From the NCBI RefSeq assembly GCF_023278185.1, contig NZ_CP066356.1:6812001-6876000 (forward strand): 64,000 nucleotides of DNA. The letters are read 5' to 3'. Both the position numbers and the translations under genes were made by a program. Below the pieces are notes generated by a model that saw nothing but the letters and a program-made list of their open reading frames with translations, did no database searches and was not told the DNA's origin. Position 1 is the first letter of the stretch, and each line of letters starts with the position of its first letter. This document shows positions 16,524-25,028 of the stretch, one piece after another. The stretch is from Bradyrhizobium elkanii USDA 76. Its GTDB lineage: Bacteria; Pseudomonadota; Alphaproteobacteria; Rhizobiales; Xanthobacteraceae.

Positions 16524-17312
16524 ATGCTGGACCACCCGACCGTCAAATACCGAACCGAGCAGGCCGTCGCGATCGTGACCATCGATCGCTATGACGAGGC
16601 GCGCAATGCGGTCAATCCGGAGACCGCGCAGGGGCTGGCGCAGGCGTTCCGCGCCTTCGATCGCGATCCGTCGCTGTCGGTCGCGATCCTGACCGGCGCG
16701 GGCGGCGCGTTCTGCGCCGGCTTCGACCTCAAGCGCACCGCGGCCGGCCATCGCGGCCACCGCGTCGAGAACGGCGACGGCCCGATGGGCCCGACGCGGA
16801 TGAAGCTGTCGAAGCCGGTGATCGCCGCCGTCGAGGGCCCCGCCGTGGCGGGCGGCCTCGAGCTTGCGATCTGGTGCGATCTTAGGGTCGTCGCGCGTGA
16901 CGCCACCTTCGGCATTTATTGCCGGCGCTTCGGCGTACCGTTGATGGATCTCGGCACCGTGCGCCTGCCGCGGCTGATCGGACACAGCCGCGCGATGGAC
17001 ATGATCCTCACCGGACGCGGCGTCTCCGGCGAGGAGGCCGGACGAATCGGGCTCGCCAACCGCGTCGTCGCACCCGGAACGGCGCTCACCGAAGCGCGGA
17101 GCCTCGCCCACGATCTGTGCCGCCTGCCGCAGGCGGCGTTGCGCAGCGACCGGCTCTCCGCGATCGAGCAATGGGGGCTCGGCTGGGAGCAGGCTACGCT
17201 GAACGAGTTTCGCCTCGGGCTTGCGACGGTTGCGAGCGGCGAGACCGAGGCCGGCGCACGCCGCTTCGCGGCGGGCAAAGGCCGGCACGGCGATTTCGCC
17301 GACATCGCCTGA
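16524..17312 (+). CDS. Crotonase-family protein (enoyl-CoA hydratase/isomerase)
   Basis: This 262-residue protein has the CoA oxyanion-hole segments GAFCAGFDLK and VEGPAVAGGLELA. The first catalytic glutamate of enoyl-CoA hydratase is present (E113 in GGLE). The position of the second one, normally in a GxPE motif, is C133 (FGIYCRRFGVP). This CRRFGVPLMD pattern marks a distinct crotonase subgroup that may not be a true hydratase. It lies 26 bp after the Rieske oxygenase gene, so both probably serve one catabolic route. It acts in the cytosol. Confidence 0.85.
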   Translation: MLDHPTVKYRTEQAVAIVTIDRYDEARNAVNPETAQGLAQAFRAFDRDPSLSVAILTGAGGAFCAGFDLKRTAAGHRGHRVENGDGPMGPTRMKLSKPVIAAVEGPAVAGGLELAIWCDLRVVARDATFGIYCRRFGVPLMDLGTVRLPRLIGHSRAMDMILTGRGVSGEEAGRIGLANRVVAPGTALTEARSLAHDLCRLPQAALRSDRLSAIEQWGLGWEQATLNEFRLGLATVASGETEAGARRFAAGKGRHGDFADIA

Positions 17313-17334
17313 GAAACCGATTGCAGCGGCGGCG

Positions 17335-18348
17335 CTACTCGTCCACCCGGGTTCGGTCGATGATCTCGGCGGCGCCCTTCGCGAGCAGTTCCATGCCGAC
17401 GGCGCGGCCGAGTTCGCGCGGACGATCCGCGGGCCCGCGCCGCGTCACCTCAATGAAGCCGGCGCCGGCCTCGTCGAGCACCGAGGCGCGCAGCGTCATC
17501 TCGCTGCCCGCGAGCGTGGCGTGGCCGGCGATCGGCGAATTGCAATGGCCGTTGAGCACCCACAGCACCTCGCGCTCGGCCTCGGCGGTAAGCCGCGACG
17601 GCGCGTTGTCGATCCCGGCCAGCCGGCCCCGCGTCGTCCAGTCGGTCTCCACGCATTCCACCGCGACAATGCCCTGGCCGACCGCCGGCAGCATCTCGCC
17701 GACCGAGAAATCGTGCGCGATGCGCGCGGTCATGCCGATGCGCTCGAGGCCCGAGCGCGCCATCACCAGCGCATCCGCCGGCCCGACCTCGCCGCCATCG
17801 GGCAGCCGCTGCTTGTCGCCCCGATCGAGTTTTGCAACTCGCGTGTCGGCGGCGCCGCGATAATGGATCACGGTCGCTTCCGGAAACAGCCGGCGCAGAT
17901 AGGCGGCGCGGCGCACGGCGTTGGTGCCGATCATGAAGCCCTTGCCGCGCGCGGCGCGGAGGGTGTCGAGCGACAGGCCGGGACGCAGCACGAGGCTGTC
18001 ATTGGCGGCATCGCGCGCCAGCATCGCCGCGAGGACGAGACCCGGCGTCTCCTCATTGCCCGGCACGTCCTTCAGCGAATGCATCGCCGCCTGCAAGGTG
18101 CCGGCACGCATGGCTTCGCGGATCTCGGCGACGAAGGCGCCGCCCTTGCCGCCATGGCGCAACAGCTTGCTGGTCTGGTCCTGGTCGCCGCGGGTCTCGA
18201 ACTTGACGATGTCGACGGCAAGGTCCGGCGCCGAAGCGCGCAGCAGCCGCGCGACCTCATCCGTCTGCGCGAGCGCCATCGCGCTCTTGCGCGTCCCAAT
18301 CCGCAAAACCTGTCCCGACACGAAAGCTCCGCTGCGCGTGATCATCAA
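17335..18348 (-). CDS. hemC: Hydroxymethylbilane synthase (porphobilinogen deaminase) HemC, divergent
   Basis: HemC polymerises four porphobilinogens into hydroxymethylbilane. The 337-residue protein keeps the catalytic aspartate (D94 in MHSLKDVP) and the cysteine that carries the dipyrromethane cofactor (C269 in LNGHCNSPIAG). Other hallmarks have drifted: GTNAVRR where GTSSLRR is usual, and RGAADTRVAKLD where RGNVxTRLxKLD is usual. It follows nicotinamidase on the same strand after 62 bp, an odd place for a tetrapyrrole gene. It could be a second copy with a special role; the genome would have to be searched for the main one. Confidence 0.85.
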   Translation of the reverse strand: MMITRSGAFVSGQVLRIGTRKSAMALAQTDEVARLLRASAPDLAVDIVKFETRGDQDQTSKLLRHGGKGGAFVAEIREAMRAGTLQAAMHSLKDVPGNEETPGLVLAAMLARDAANDSLVLRPGLSLDTLRAARGKGFMIGTNAVRRAAYLRRLFPEATVIHYRGAADTRVAKLDRGDKQRLPDGGEVGPADALVMARSGLERIGMTARIAHDFSVGEMLPAVGQGIVAVECVETDWTTRGRLAGIDNAPSRLTAEAEREVLWVLNGHCNSPIAGHATLAGSEMTLRASVLDEAGAGFIEVTRRGPADRPRELGRAVGMELLAKGAAEIIDRTRVDE

Positions 18349-18410
18349 CGGCTGGGGATTAGAACAAAAAGCCAGTCAAAACAACGGTTTTTGCCCCTCT
18401 TTGGCCACGC

Positions 18411-19034
18411 TCAGACGAGCTCCTCGACAAGCTGCACCCCGGCCGCGCGCATCGCCGCGGTCGCGACGGCAAGCGAACCGCCGAGATCGATGGCGCGGCA
18501 GCCTGCCAGCACCACCGTGGTCTCGAAACCGAGCCGCCGCGCATCGAGCGCCGAATACTGCACGCAGAAATCCGTCGCCAGCCCGGCCATCACGACGCGC
18601 CTGAGGCCGCGCTCGCGCAGATAGCCGGCGAGCCCGGTCGGCGTCTTGCGGTCGTTCTCGAAGAATGCCGAGTAGGAATCGATCGCGACGCGGAAGCCCT
18701 TGCGGATCACGAGCTCGGCCCGGTCGATCGCAAGGTCGGGATGAAACGCCGCGCCCGCGCTGCCCTGGATGCAATGATCCGGCCACAGCGTCTGCCGCCC
18801 ATACGGCATGGCGATCTCGGAGAACGGCGCCGCGCCCGGATGCGAGGTCGCAAACGAGCTGTGGCCGGCCGGGTGCCAGTCCTGGGTCAGCACGACATGG
18901 TCGAACCGCGCGGCGAGCCGGTTGACGACCGGCACGACGGCATCGCCGTCCGCGACCGCCAGCGCACCGCCGGGGCAGAAATCGTTCTGCACGTCGATGA
19001 CCAGCAACAGATCGTCGGGCGCAATCTTCATCAT
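18411..19034 (-). CDS. pncA: Nicotinamidase PncA
   Basis: PncA hydrolyses nicotinamide to nicotinate for NAD salvage. The 207-residue protein has the catalytic triad D14 (VIDVQNDF), K112 (IRKGF) and C157 (ATDFCVQYSALDA), and the metal ligands D52, H54 and H58 (DWHPAGHSSF). The length fits. The start chosen overlaps the stop of the upstream dehydrogenase gene as ATGA; an ATG one codon later is possible. Next to aspartate dehydrogenase it suggests a small NAD supply module. It is cytosolic. Confidence 0.93.
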   Translation of the reverse strand: MMKIAPDDLLLVIDVQNDFCPGGALAVADGDAVVPVVNRLAARFDHVVLTQDWHPAGHSSFATSHPGAAPFSEIAMPYGRQTLWPDHCIQGSAGAAFHPDLAIDRAELVIRKGFRVAIDSYSAFFENDRKTPTGLAGYLRERGLRRVVMAGLATDFCVQYSALDARRLGFETTVVLAGCRAIDLGGSLAVATAAMRAAGVQLVEELV

Positions 19035-19852
19035 GTGCCGATCCGCAATGACGCGCGCAGCTTGCGCAGGCAGGCGATCACCGACAGCGCGGTGATGCGG
19101 CCGGTCTTCGGGTTCTCCGAAGGAATGTTCTCGATCATCATCGAGAACCGCGCGGAATCGGAATCGACCTCGATCCGGTGGGTGTTGCGGGTCACGGTCG
19201 GATCCGCCCAGATCTCGACCCTTGTGCGGTCGGGGCCGATGCCGGCCAGCGACAGCGCCACCGCGACGTTGAGGTTGGCCGGAAAGCCCTTGGCGGCGTC
19301 GCGCGCACTGCCCTCGAAGATGCGCAGCGGCTCGGTGATGCCTTCGATCTGGATGTTGTTCTCGGCCAGATGCGGCGCACCGACCAGGCCCGCGACCGGC
19401 TTGCGCGTCACGAGCTTGGCCGAATGAATGGTCCCGACGGCCGCCGCGGTCACGGCATCGAGCCCGATCAGCGCGCCGGTCGGCACGATGATCTGGCCGC
19501 CATGGGCTCTCGCGAGATCGACGAGGTCCTCGTTCTGCAGCAGCGCACCGACGCTGAGCACGACCGCGGTCTTGCCGCGCTCGACCACCGGCGCCACGAT
19601 CGAACGGACCAGCTTGCTCGGCGCGCACTCGACCACGATGTCGGCGACCTCCGCCAGTTGCTCGATCGGCACCAGCTTCGGCGCCGACTTGAGCTCCGCC
19701 ACCCATCCGCGGTGCTTGTCCGGGCTGTTCGCCGACACCGCGACCAGCGTCAGGCCCTCGATGCCCTGATCGAGCGCCTTGGCGACGTCGGTGCCGATCG
19801 CGCCGAGGCCGGCGACCGCAACCCGTGTCTTTGCCTTGCTGTCAGCCATCAT
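19031..19852 (-). CDS. nadX: L-aspartate dehydrogenase (NadX family)
   Basis: This family oxidises L-aspartate to iminoaspartate with NAD(P), which can feed quinolinate and NAD synthesis. The 273-residue protein has the Rossmann motif AVAGLGAIGTDVA, the central PTGALIGLDAV segment, the conserved KGFPANLNVAVALSLAG, and the NTHRIEVDSD motif with the catalytic histidine. These match NadX well. Both ends overlap neighbours by 4 bp: the secreted M20 hydrolase upstream and pncA downstream. An alternative reading is a dehydrogenase of another amino acid in a catabolic operon. Confidence 0.87.
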   Translation of the reverse strand: MMADSKAKTRVAVAGLGAIGTDVAKALDQGIEGLTLVAVSANSPDKHRGWVAELKSAPKLVPIEQLAEVADIVVECAPSKLVRSIVAPVVERGKTAVVLSVGALLQNEDLVDLARAHGGQIIVPTGALIGLDAVTAAAVGTIHSAKLVTRKPVAGLVGAPHLAENNIQIEGITEPLRIFEGSARDAAKGFPANLNVAVALSLAGIGPDRTRVEIWADPTVTRNTHRIEVDSDSARFSMMIENIPSENPKTGRITALSVIACLRKLRASLRIGT

Positions 19853-21270
19853 TTCCCGCCGGCGAGCATCTTGACCAGGCGATAGAGATACTCCTCGCCC
19901 TCGTAGAATGACTTGACGAGCACGCGCTCGTCCTTGCCATGGATACGGTTGTCGTCGACATCGGCGGCCAGCCCGGAATGACCATAGGTCGGAATCCCCG
20001 CGTTACGCAGATAGCTGCCGTCGGTCGCGCCGGTGCTCATGACCGGAACGATCGACGCATCCGGCCAGAACTCCTTCGACAGCCTCTCGATCGAACCCAT
20101 GATCTCCTCGTTGAGGGGCGACGGCGGGCTCAGCACGGCCTTGCCGGTCGGAGCCACCGCGATCTCCTTGTCGGCGAGCACGCGCTCGATCGTCGCCTGC
20201 ACGCCCTCGACCGGCTCGCCGGGCAGGATCCGGCAGTTCACCTTGGCGGTCGCCAGCTGCGGCAGCGCGTTGATGGCGTGGCCGCCCTCCAGCATGGTCG
20301 CGACGCAGGTGGTGCGGAGCTGCGCATTGTAGCCCGGATTCTCCGACAATCGCGCCAGCGCCGCCGGATCGGGCTGCGGCGCCAGGATCGCTTTGATGTC
20401 GTCGGCATGCGACGTATCGACCTCGGCGGTCTTGCTGAAATAGATCCGGGTGGTCTCGTTGAGGTTCATCGGGAAGCTGTAATTGGAGAGCCGCACCAGG
20501 CCTCCAGCGAGGTGATAGATCGCATTGTCCTTGCGTGGCAGCGAGGAATGGCCGCCGCGATCCTTCACCGTGAGCTGGTAGCCGATCGAGACCTTCTCGC
20601 TGGTCTGCACGCTGTTGCGGATCGCCTTGCCGCTCTTGAGACCGACGCCGCCGCCTTCATTGAGCGCGAACTCGGCGTCGATCAGGTCGCGGTGGTTCTT
20701 GATCAGCCACTGCATGCCGAGACCGTTGGCATCGAGGATCTCCTCGTCGGTCTCGAGCGCCACGATGATGTCGCGGTCGGGCTTGTAGCCCTCCTTCCTG
20801 TAGCGGATCAGATTGGTGATGAAGGCGGACGCCATGTATTTGTCGTCGCCGGAGCCGCGGCCATAGAAATAGCCGTCCTGCTCGGTGAGCTTGAACGGAT
20901 CGACCGTCCAGTCCTCGCGAAGCGCAGGGACGACGTCGATATGGGCGACCAGGAGGATCGGCTTGCGCGCGCCGGAGCCGTGCAGCCGCGCCACCAGATT
21001 GCCCTTGTGCGGCGCCGGCGAGAACACGTGCACGTCGGCCTCGGGGAAGCCCGCCGCGCGGAGCCGCGCGCCCATCGCCTCCGCCGCCTTCTGGGTATCG
21101 CCGGTCGCGGTGGTCGTGTTGATCTCGACCAGTTCCTGGTAGATGCCGCGGGCGAATTGCTGCTGCTCGGTCAGCCCCTGCGCCGCGGCGCCGGTTGCGA
21201 GCAGCGCCGGACCGAGCGCTGCCGCGAACCGCAGCGATCGAACGGTGTCTCTAGCCTTGTGCGACATCAT
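19849..21270 (-). CDS. Secreted M20-family zinc metallohydrolase
   Basis: M20 enzymes cleave peptide or amide bonds with two zinc ions. I start at the ATG at 21270, with GGGAG 5 bp upstream, giving 473 residues and a signal peptide (ALGPALLATGAAAQG end), so the enzyme is periplasmic. Metal-binding motifs are LLVAHIDVVPA, GRGSGDDK and ETDEEIL, followed by NEGGG, and GHSSLP marks the dimerisation domain. It overlaps nadX by 4 bp and lies 126 bp after the secreted RidA-like gene. The substrate is unknown; a dipeptide or N-acyl amino acid is likely. Confidence 0.88.
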   Translation of the reverse strand: MMSHKARDTVRSLRFAAALGPALLATGAAAQGLTEQQQFARGIYQELVEINTTTATGDTQKAAEAMGARLRAAGFPEADVHVFSPAPHKGNLVARLHGSGARKPILLVAHIDVVPALREDWTVDPFKLTEQDGYFYGRGSGDDKYMASAFITNLIRYRKEGYKPDRDIIVALETDEEILDANGLGMQWLIKNHRDLIDAEFALNEGGGVGLKSGKAIRNSVQTSEKVSIGYQLTVKDRGGHSSLPRKDNAIYHLAGGLVRLSNYSFPMNLNETTRIYFSKTAEVDTSHADDIKAILAPQPDPAALARLSENPGYNAQLRTTCVATMLEGGHAINALPQLATAKVNCRILPGEPVEGVQATIERVLADKEIAVAPTGKAVLSPPSPLNEEIMGSIERLSKEFWPDASIVPVMSTGATDGSYLRNAGIPTYGHSGLAADVDDNRIHGKDERVLVKSFYEGEEYLYRLVKMLAGGK

Positions 21271-21396
21271 GCTCTCCCGGAATTCCGCCACCTGATTGGA
21301 GCGAATTCAGACAGGCGACACGCGCTTTGGCAAGACGGCAAGCCCTTCAATTTCCGCGCGCATGCTCCGCAGTTTCGCGCACGCTATTTGCAGTCC

Positions 21397-21900
21397 TTAT
21401 TTCGAATCCTTGTTGGTATCCTTGGCCGCGATCACCTCGATCTCGACCAGGAATCCGGGATTGGCGAGCGCTGCGACGCCGACCACCGAGCGCGCCGGCA
21501 GGTTCGGCTGGCTGCCGCCGAAGAACTGGGTGTAGCCCTCCATGAAGGCCTTGAAGTCCATCGGCGCGGATGCGTTGTGCACCAGGAATACCTGCATCTT
21601 GACGACGTCGCCCATGCCAAGGCCCTGGCCTTCCAGAATGGTCTTGATGCGGTTGAGCACGCCGACGGTCTGCGTCTTGGTATCGCCATAGGCCGGCGGG
21701 CTCGACGGATCGGCGTCCTTGTTGATCACCGGCGGCACCTGGCCGCTGACATAGACGGTCGTGGTGTTGCCGGTGACGGTCACGGCCTGTGCGATCGGGA
21801 ATGTCGAGTTGGGAATCGGATGCCTGACCACGTCAGCCGAGGCAGCGGTCGCCATCGCCGACAACGCGGCACCCAGTGCGATACCGATGAATTTCATCAA
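21397..21900 (-). CDS. Secreted RidA-family (YjgF/UK114) protein
   Basis: RidA proteins hydrolyse reactive enamines and imines made by amino acid and amine enzymes. This 167-residue member has a clear signal peptide (MMKFIGIALGAALSAMATAASA), which is unusual because most RidA proteins are cytosolic. The core keeps the arginine of the active site (NLPARSVVGVAALANPG) and the end LVEIEVIAAK. It is 20 bp after the cytochrome c gene and follows an exported amine oxidase, which fits a role on the imine product in the periplasm. Confidence 0.88.
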   Translation of the reverse strand: MMKFIGIALGAALSAMATAASADVVRHPIPNSTFPIAQAVTVTGNTTTVYVSGQVPPVINKDADPSSPPAYGDTKTQTVGVLNRIKTILEGQGLGMGDVVKMQVFLVHNASAPMDFKAFMEGYTQFFGGSQPNLPARSVVGVAALANPGFLVEIEVIAAKDTNKDSK

Positions 21901-21920
21901 ACTCTCCCCGAGTGTTTTTG

Positions 21921-22326
21921 TCAGCGGCGGGCGTCCTGGACATCCTTGGTCGTCACCGCGTCCTCATAGTTATTGCTGAAGTGCGTCCGCAGATAATTCA
22001 CAACGGCGGCGATCTGACCATCGGTCATCATGTCGCCGAACGCCGGCATGCCGCGGCGGCCATTGATGACCAGGAAGACCGGATAGCTGCCGGCCTCGAG
22101 ATTCTTGTTGCCGGCCAGCGACGGGTACGTGCCCGCCCCGGTCGCGCCCGTCGCATCCGGCATGTGGCAGCCTTGGCACATTGGCGAACAGCTCCTCGCC
22201 GGTCATCTCGACGAAGCGATACCCCGAAGAGAAGGTGCGCTTGCCCACGCCGCTGTCCTGTCCAAGGGCTGCCGTCGCCGACAGCAGCGCCAGTGCAGCG
22301 GCGACGGATGTTGCGGTCCGCATCAT
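21921..22326 (-). pseudogene. Class I cytochrome c with an apparent frameshift
   Basis: One frame from the ATG at 22326 gives a signal peptide (MMRTATSVAAALALLSATA) and GYRFVEMTGEELFANV. The heme motif CQGCH and the rest (PSLAGN, LVINGRRGMPAFGDMMTDGQ, with the likely axial methionine) are in another frame from about 22181 to the stop at 21921. The span of 406 bases is one more than a multiple of three, so one extra or two missing bases near 22180 would repair it. Joined, it is a normal small cytochrome c of about 134 residues. It is either a real mutation or a sequence error. The gene overlaps the amine oxidase stop by 1 bp. Confidence 0.82.
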
Positions 22327-23918
22327 CACGTTTTCACCACGCGTTCGTGCAGCCGGGAGATGACGTCGAGCGCGGACAGGATCGCGCCCTCCTGCCAGGC
22401 CGGCAGCTGCGAGGCGTGCTCGCCCGCCAGCACGATACGGCCGTCGATCTGGCAGAGATTGCGGTAATGCTGCGCGCGGGCTGCTTCGGTCCATTCGCCG
22501 GCGCAGCCGAGCGTGAACGGCACGCGATGCCAGGCCACCGCGACGCCGTTCTCGAATTCGCTTCTGTACTGCGGATGGATTGCGGCGCCGAACTCGACCG
22601 CGCTGGCGACCCGCTCGGCCGGCGTCATCGCGGTGAACTCGAAGGAATTGGCACCGCCATACATGTAGGCGCCGAGCAGGATGCCGCGGCCGCCGCGGTT
22701 GAAGCCATAGTTCGGATAGGCGATCTGCCGGATCGGCAGGTCGGTGTAGCTGATGCCGCCATAGATCGCGTCATCCTCCTCCCAGAACCGCCGCTTGAAC
22801 TGCAGGCCGATCTTCACCGAGGCGGCATACGGCACGGAGTCGATCGCACTCTTCATCGGCGCGCTGACATCGACCGGCAACTGGCTCAGGATCGGCAACG
22901 GGATGGTGCAGATGCACCAGTCGGCGGTCGCCTGCTGCACCGTGGATGGACTGGCGGTGTCGACATAGCTGACGGTGACGCCGGAGCCGTTCTGCTGGAT
23001 CTGCGTCACCTTGGCGCCATAGCGGATGAGATCGCCGACCTCGCGCGCGAACGCCTTGCCGATCATGTCCATGCCGCCGACCGGCTGGAACATGGTGGTC
23101 TGGAAATCGTAGCGCGCGAAGGTCTGCAGATAGCGCCACATCCGCGACCGCAGCAGCTCCTGCAGCGGGATCGGGTCGCTGGGCAGCGGATCGCCCATCA
23201 AGCCGCCGCCGGGATCGCGCGCATAACCGCGGAACTCGGCCGACACGAGGTTGGCGTTGTACTTGTAGTCGCGATCCAGCGCGCCCCAGTCGCGCAGCGA
23301 CTGCAGCAGGATCTCCTGATCTTCCTTGCCGACGGTCTCGTCGAGCCGGCCCTGCTGGGTGATCTTTGCGAGCAGCTCCGAAACCCCGCCCTGGAAATCC
23401 GCCTTGATGCTGCGAAAGCGCTGCGGCTTGCCGCCGAATGCACGCGTCGCGTGCAGATAGGCGTTGTGGTTGAGCTGGATGAAGGGTTCCAGCGTCACAT
23501 TGAGCCGGCGGCAGTAATCGAGCAGCGCACGGTGATGATAGGGAATCCGCCACGGGCCGGGATTGAGATAGAGCCCCTGCTCGAACTGGCTGGTCTGCCT
23601 GAAGCCGCCGAGCTCGACAAAACTGTCGCCGCCGCGGATCGACCAGTTGCGGCCGCCCGCGCGGCTGTTGAATTCGAGGATCTGGACCTTGTAGCCGGCC
23701 TTGCGCAGCTCCAGCGCTGCGGTCATTCCGGCAAGCCCTGCGCCGAGAATCAGCACCGAGGCGCCCTTCACGTCGCCTGCGAGCTTCAGCGGCCCCTTGT
23801 AGGCGGATTCCGACGCGAAGCCGAGGCTCGTCATCGCGTGATACATCGCCGAACTGCCGGCAATGGTGCCGATCAGCGCCAGCAGATCCCGCCGCCTGAT
23901 TACAGATTCGTTCTGCAC
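22326..23918 (-). CDS. Tat-exported FAD-dependent amine oxidase
   Basis: This 530-residue flavin monoamine oxidase family protein has a twin-arginine leader (IRRRDLLALIGTIAG), then the FAD-binding ILGAGLAGMTAALELRKAGY (G59, G61, G64), the LEFNSRAGGRNWSIRGG motif, and the C-terminal FAD contact IVLAGEHASQLPAWQEGAI. It should oxidise an amine to an imine in the periplasm. The next genes encode a secreted cytochrome c and a secreted RidA, which suggests electrons go to the cytochrome, as in NicA2-type enzymes, and that RidA handles the imine. The substrate is unknown. Confidence 0.88.
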   Translation of the reverse strand: MQNESVIRRRDLLALIGTIAGSSAMYHAMTSLGFASESAYKGPLKLAGDVKGASVLILGAGLAGMTAALELRKAGYKVQILEFNSRAGGRNWSIRGGDSFVELGGFRQTSQFEQGLYLNPGPWRIPYHHRALLDYCRRLNVTLEPFIQLNHNAYLHATRAFGGKPQRFRSIKADFQGGVSELLAKITQQGRLDETVGKEDQEILLQSLRDWGALDRDYKYNANLVSAEFRGYARDPGGGLMGDPLPSDPIPLQELLRSRMWRYLQTFARYDFQTTMFQPVGGMDMIGKAFAREVGDLIRYGAKVTQIQQNGSGVTVSYVDTASPSTVQQATADWCICTIPLPILSQLPVDVSAPMKSAIDSVPYAASVKIGLQFKRRFWEEDDAIYGGISYTDLPIRQIAYPNYGFNRGGRGILLGAYMYGGANSFEFTAMTPAERVASAVEFGAAIHPQYRSEFENGVAVAWHRVPFTLGCAGEWTEAARAQHYRNLCQIDGRIVLAGEHASQLPAWQEGAILSALDVISRLHERVVKT

Positions 23919-24042
23919 CCGCGCTCACCCAGCCGCTGACGTCGATGGCGAAGGGAAACGGTTGACGCGATCCGTGTCAAGAAAGGGCGCACGCTTCCAC
24001 ATGCACCCACACGCGCTTTTGATGCATCACGCGACCGACACA

Positions 24043-24795
24043 TCACACCACGCGTTCGCGATGCACGCGCCGGCAATCCATTTCGAAGTCGAGCCCAACC
24101 ACCGGCGGCCGGTCGAAATGCCAGGTCAAGCCGTTGCGAAGCACGCCGCGGCGGCCGAGCTCGCTTTCCAGCACCGGATAGGCGTCGTGCACCGTGTAGA
24201 GCTGCACCGCGGTGGTGTCCTGCCAACGGCCGCCGAACGCGCTCATCCGGCGTTCCATCTCGTCAGCCACGAATTTCGCCTTCGCCAGGAGGCCGGCCGG
24301 GCTGGTGTCGCCGAGGGCGACGGTGTGATCCCGATAATTGGCCTTGCCCTCGACCGACTCGCCGCTGCCGGCGACGACAAAGCTGGTTGGTGCGTCCTTG
24401 GCGGCCGGCACCGTGTAGCAGAAGGCGTGGAAGCTCGGCTCGCCGGGTGGATCGAGCTTCGGACAGACATTGCTGCGCGCCACCGGATTGACGCCGTCCC
24501 GCATCACGCCCCAGGCCACCAGCGTCTTGATGTAGATTTCGTTGAAGGCCCTGAAGCCGTCCTCGGTGAACGGCGCCGGGGAACGCAGCTCGCAGGCGCC
24601 GAACGCCGTCAGCGGACGACCCACCGCTTTGATGATGTCGGCAATCCTTGCAAAACCGGCGCGCAAGGGCACCGGTTCAGAGAAGCTGACGCGCTCGATG
24701 GCAAAGCCGGGCAGCGTACCGATGCCGCAGGAATACTGACTGACGCCGGGCATGAAGCGGTAGCCGCCGTCGGAAGCCTCGATGGTGTTGGTCAT
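24043..24795 (-). CDS. Conserved protein, possibly CnbZ-like deaminase
   Basis: This 250-residue soluble protein starts at the ATG at 24795, with GAGG upstream. It begins MTNTIEASDGGYRFMPGVSQY and contains FGACELRSPAPFTEDGF and NVCPKLDPPGEPSFHAFCY. The pattern resembles proteins annotated as 2-amino-5-chloromuconate deaminase CnbZ, related in fold to RidA; I am not certain of that match. It has no signal peptide. It lies 124 bp upstream of the amine oxidase on the same strand, so it may share the operon and act on an enamine or imine intermediate. Confidence 0.6.
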   Translation of the reverse strand: MTNTIEASDGGYRFMPGVSQYSCGIGTLPGFAIERVSFSEPVPLRAGFARIADIIKAVGRPLTAFGACELRSPAPFTEDGFRAFNEIYIKTLVAWGVMRDGVNPVARSNVCPKLDPPGEPSFHAFCYTVPAAKDAPTSFVVAGSGESVEGKANYRDHTVALGDTSPAGLLAKAKFVADEMERRMSAFGGRWQDTTAVQLYTVHDAYPVLESELGRRGVLRNGLTWHFDRPPVVGLDFEMDCRRVHRERVV

Positions 24796-24858
24796 GGTGC
24801 CTCGTGAACACGGTGATGTGGCCGTCGCGATGACGTCCTGCTTGATTTCACCACAGCT

Positions 24859-24886
24859 GTCGTCCCTGCGAAAGCAGGGACCCATA
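24859..24886 (+). repeat. Left arm of a palindromic repeat interrupted by the insertion sequence
   Basis: The 28-bp arm starts GTCGTCCCTGCGAAAGC and ends GGGACCCATA. Its inverted partner, 27 of 28 identical, lies at 26321-26348 on the other side of the IS. Together with 24887-24953 they would form one palindromic element of roughly 120 bp without the insertion. Confidence 0.8.
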
Positions 24887-25028
24887 CTCCGCGGCGGTTG
24901 TTGTGGAGGGGACTTGCGGTTGCAGCACTGCTCAACAATGGCCATCGGTGGTTGATGGTGTGGACGGCCCCCTACGGCATCAGTGTGCCAGAATGAGGTT
25001 GTCTAGATCTCATACATGGGAGCCGTCC

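Noticed and set aside
19939..23939. Two plus-strand open frames of about 675 codons each
   Set aside because: They lie opposite the M20 hydrolase, RidA and amine oxidase genes, all of which have clear family motifs. The long frames are composition artefacts.
17335..24795. The whole minus-strand run read as one nicotinate or nicotine degradation operon
   Set aside because: Nicotinamidase, aspartate dehydrogenase and an amine oxidase are suggestive, but hydroxylases and ring-opening enzymes of known nicotine routes are missing and gaps of 62-126 bp occur. I keep only the periplasmic three-gene module as a supported unit.
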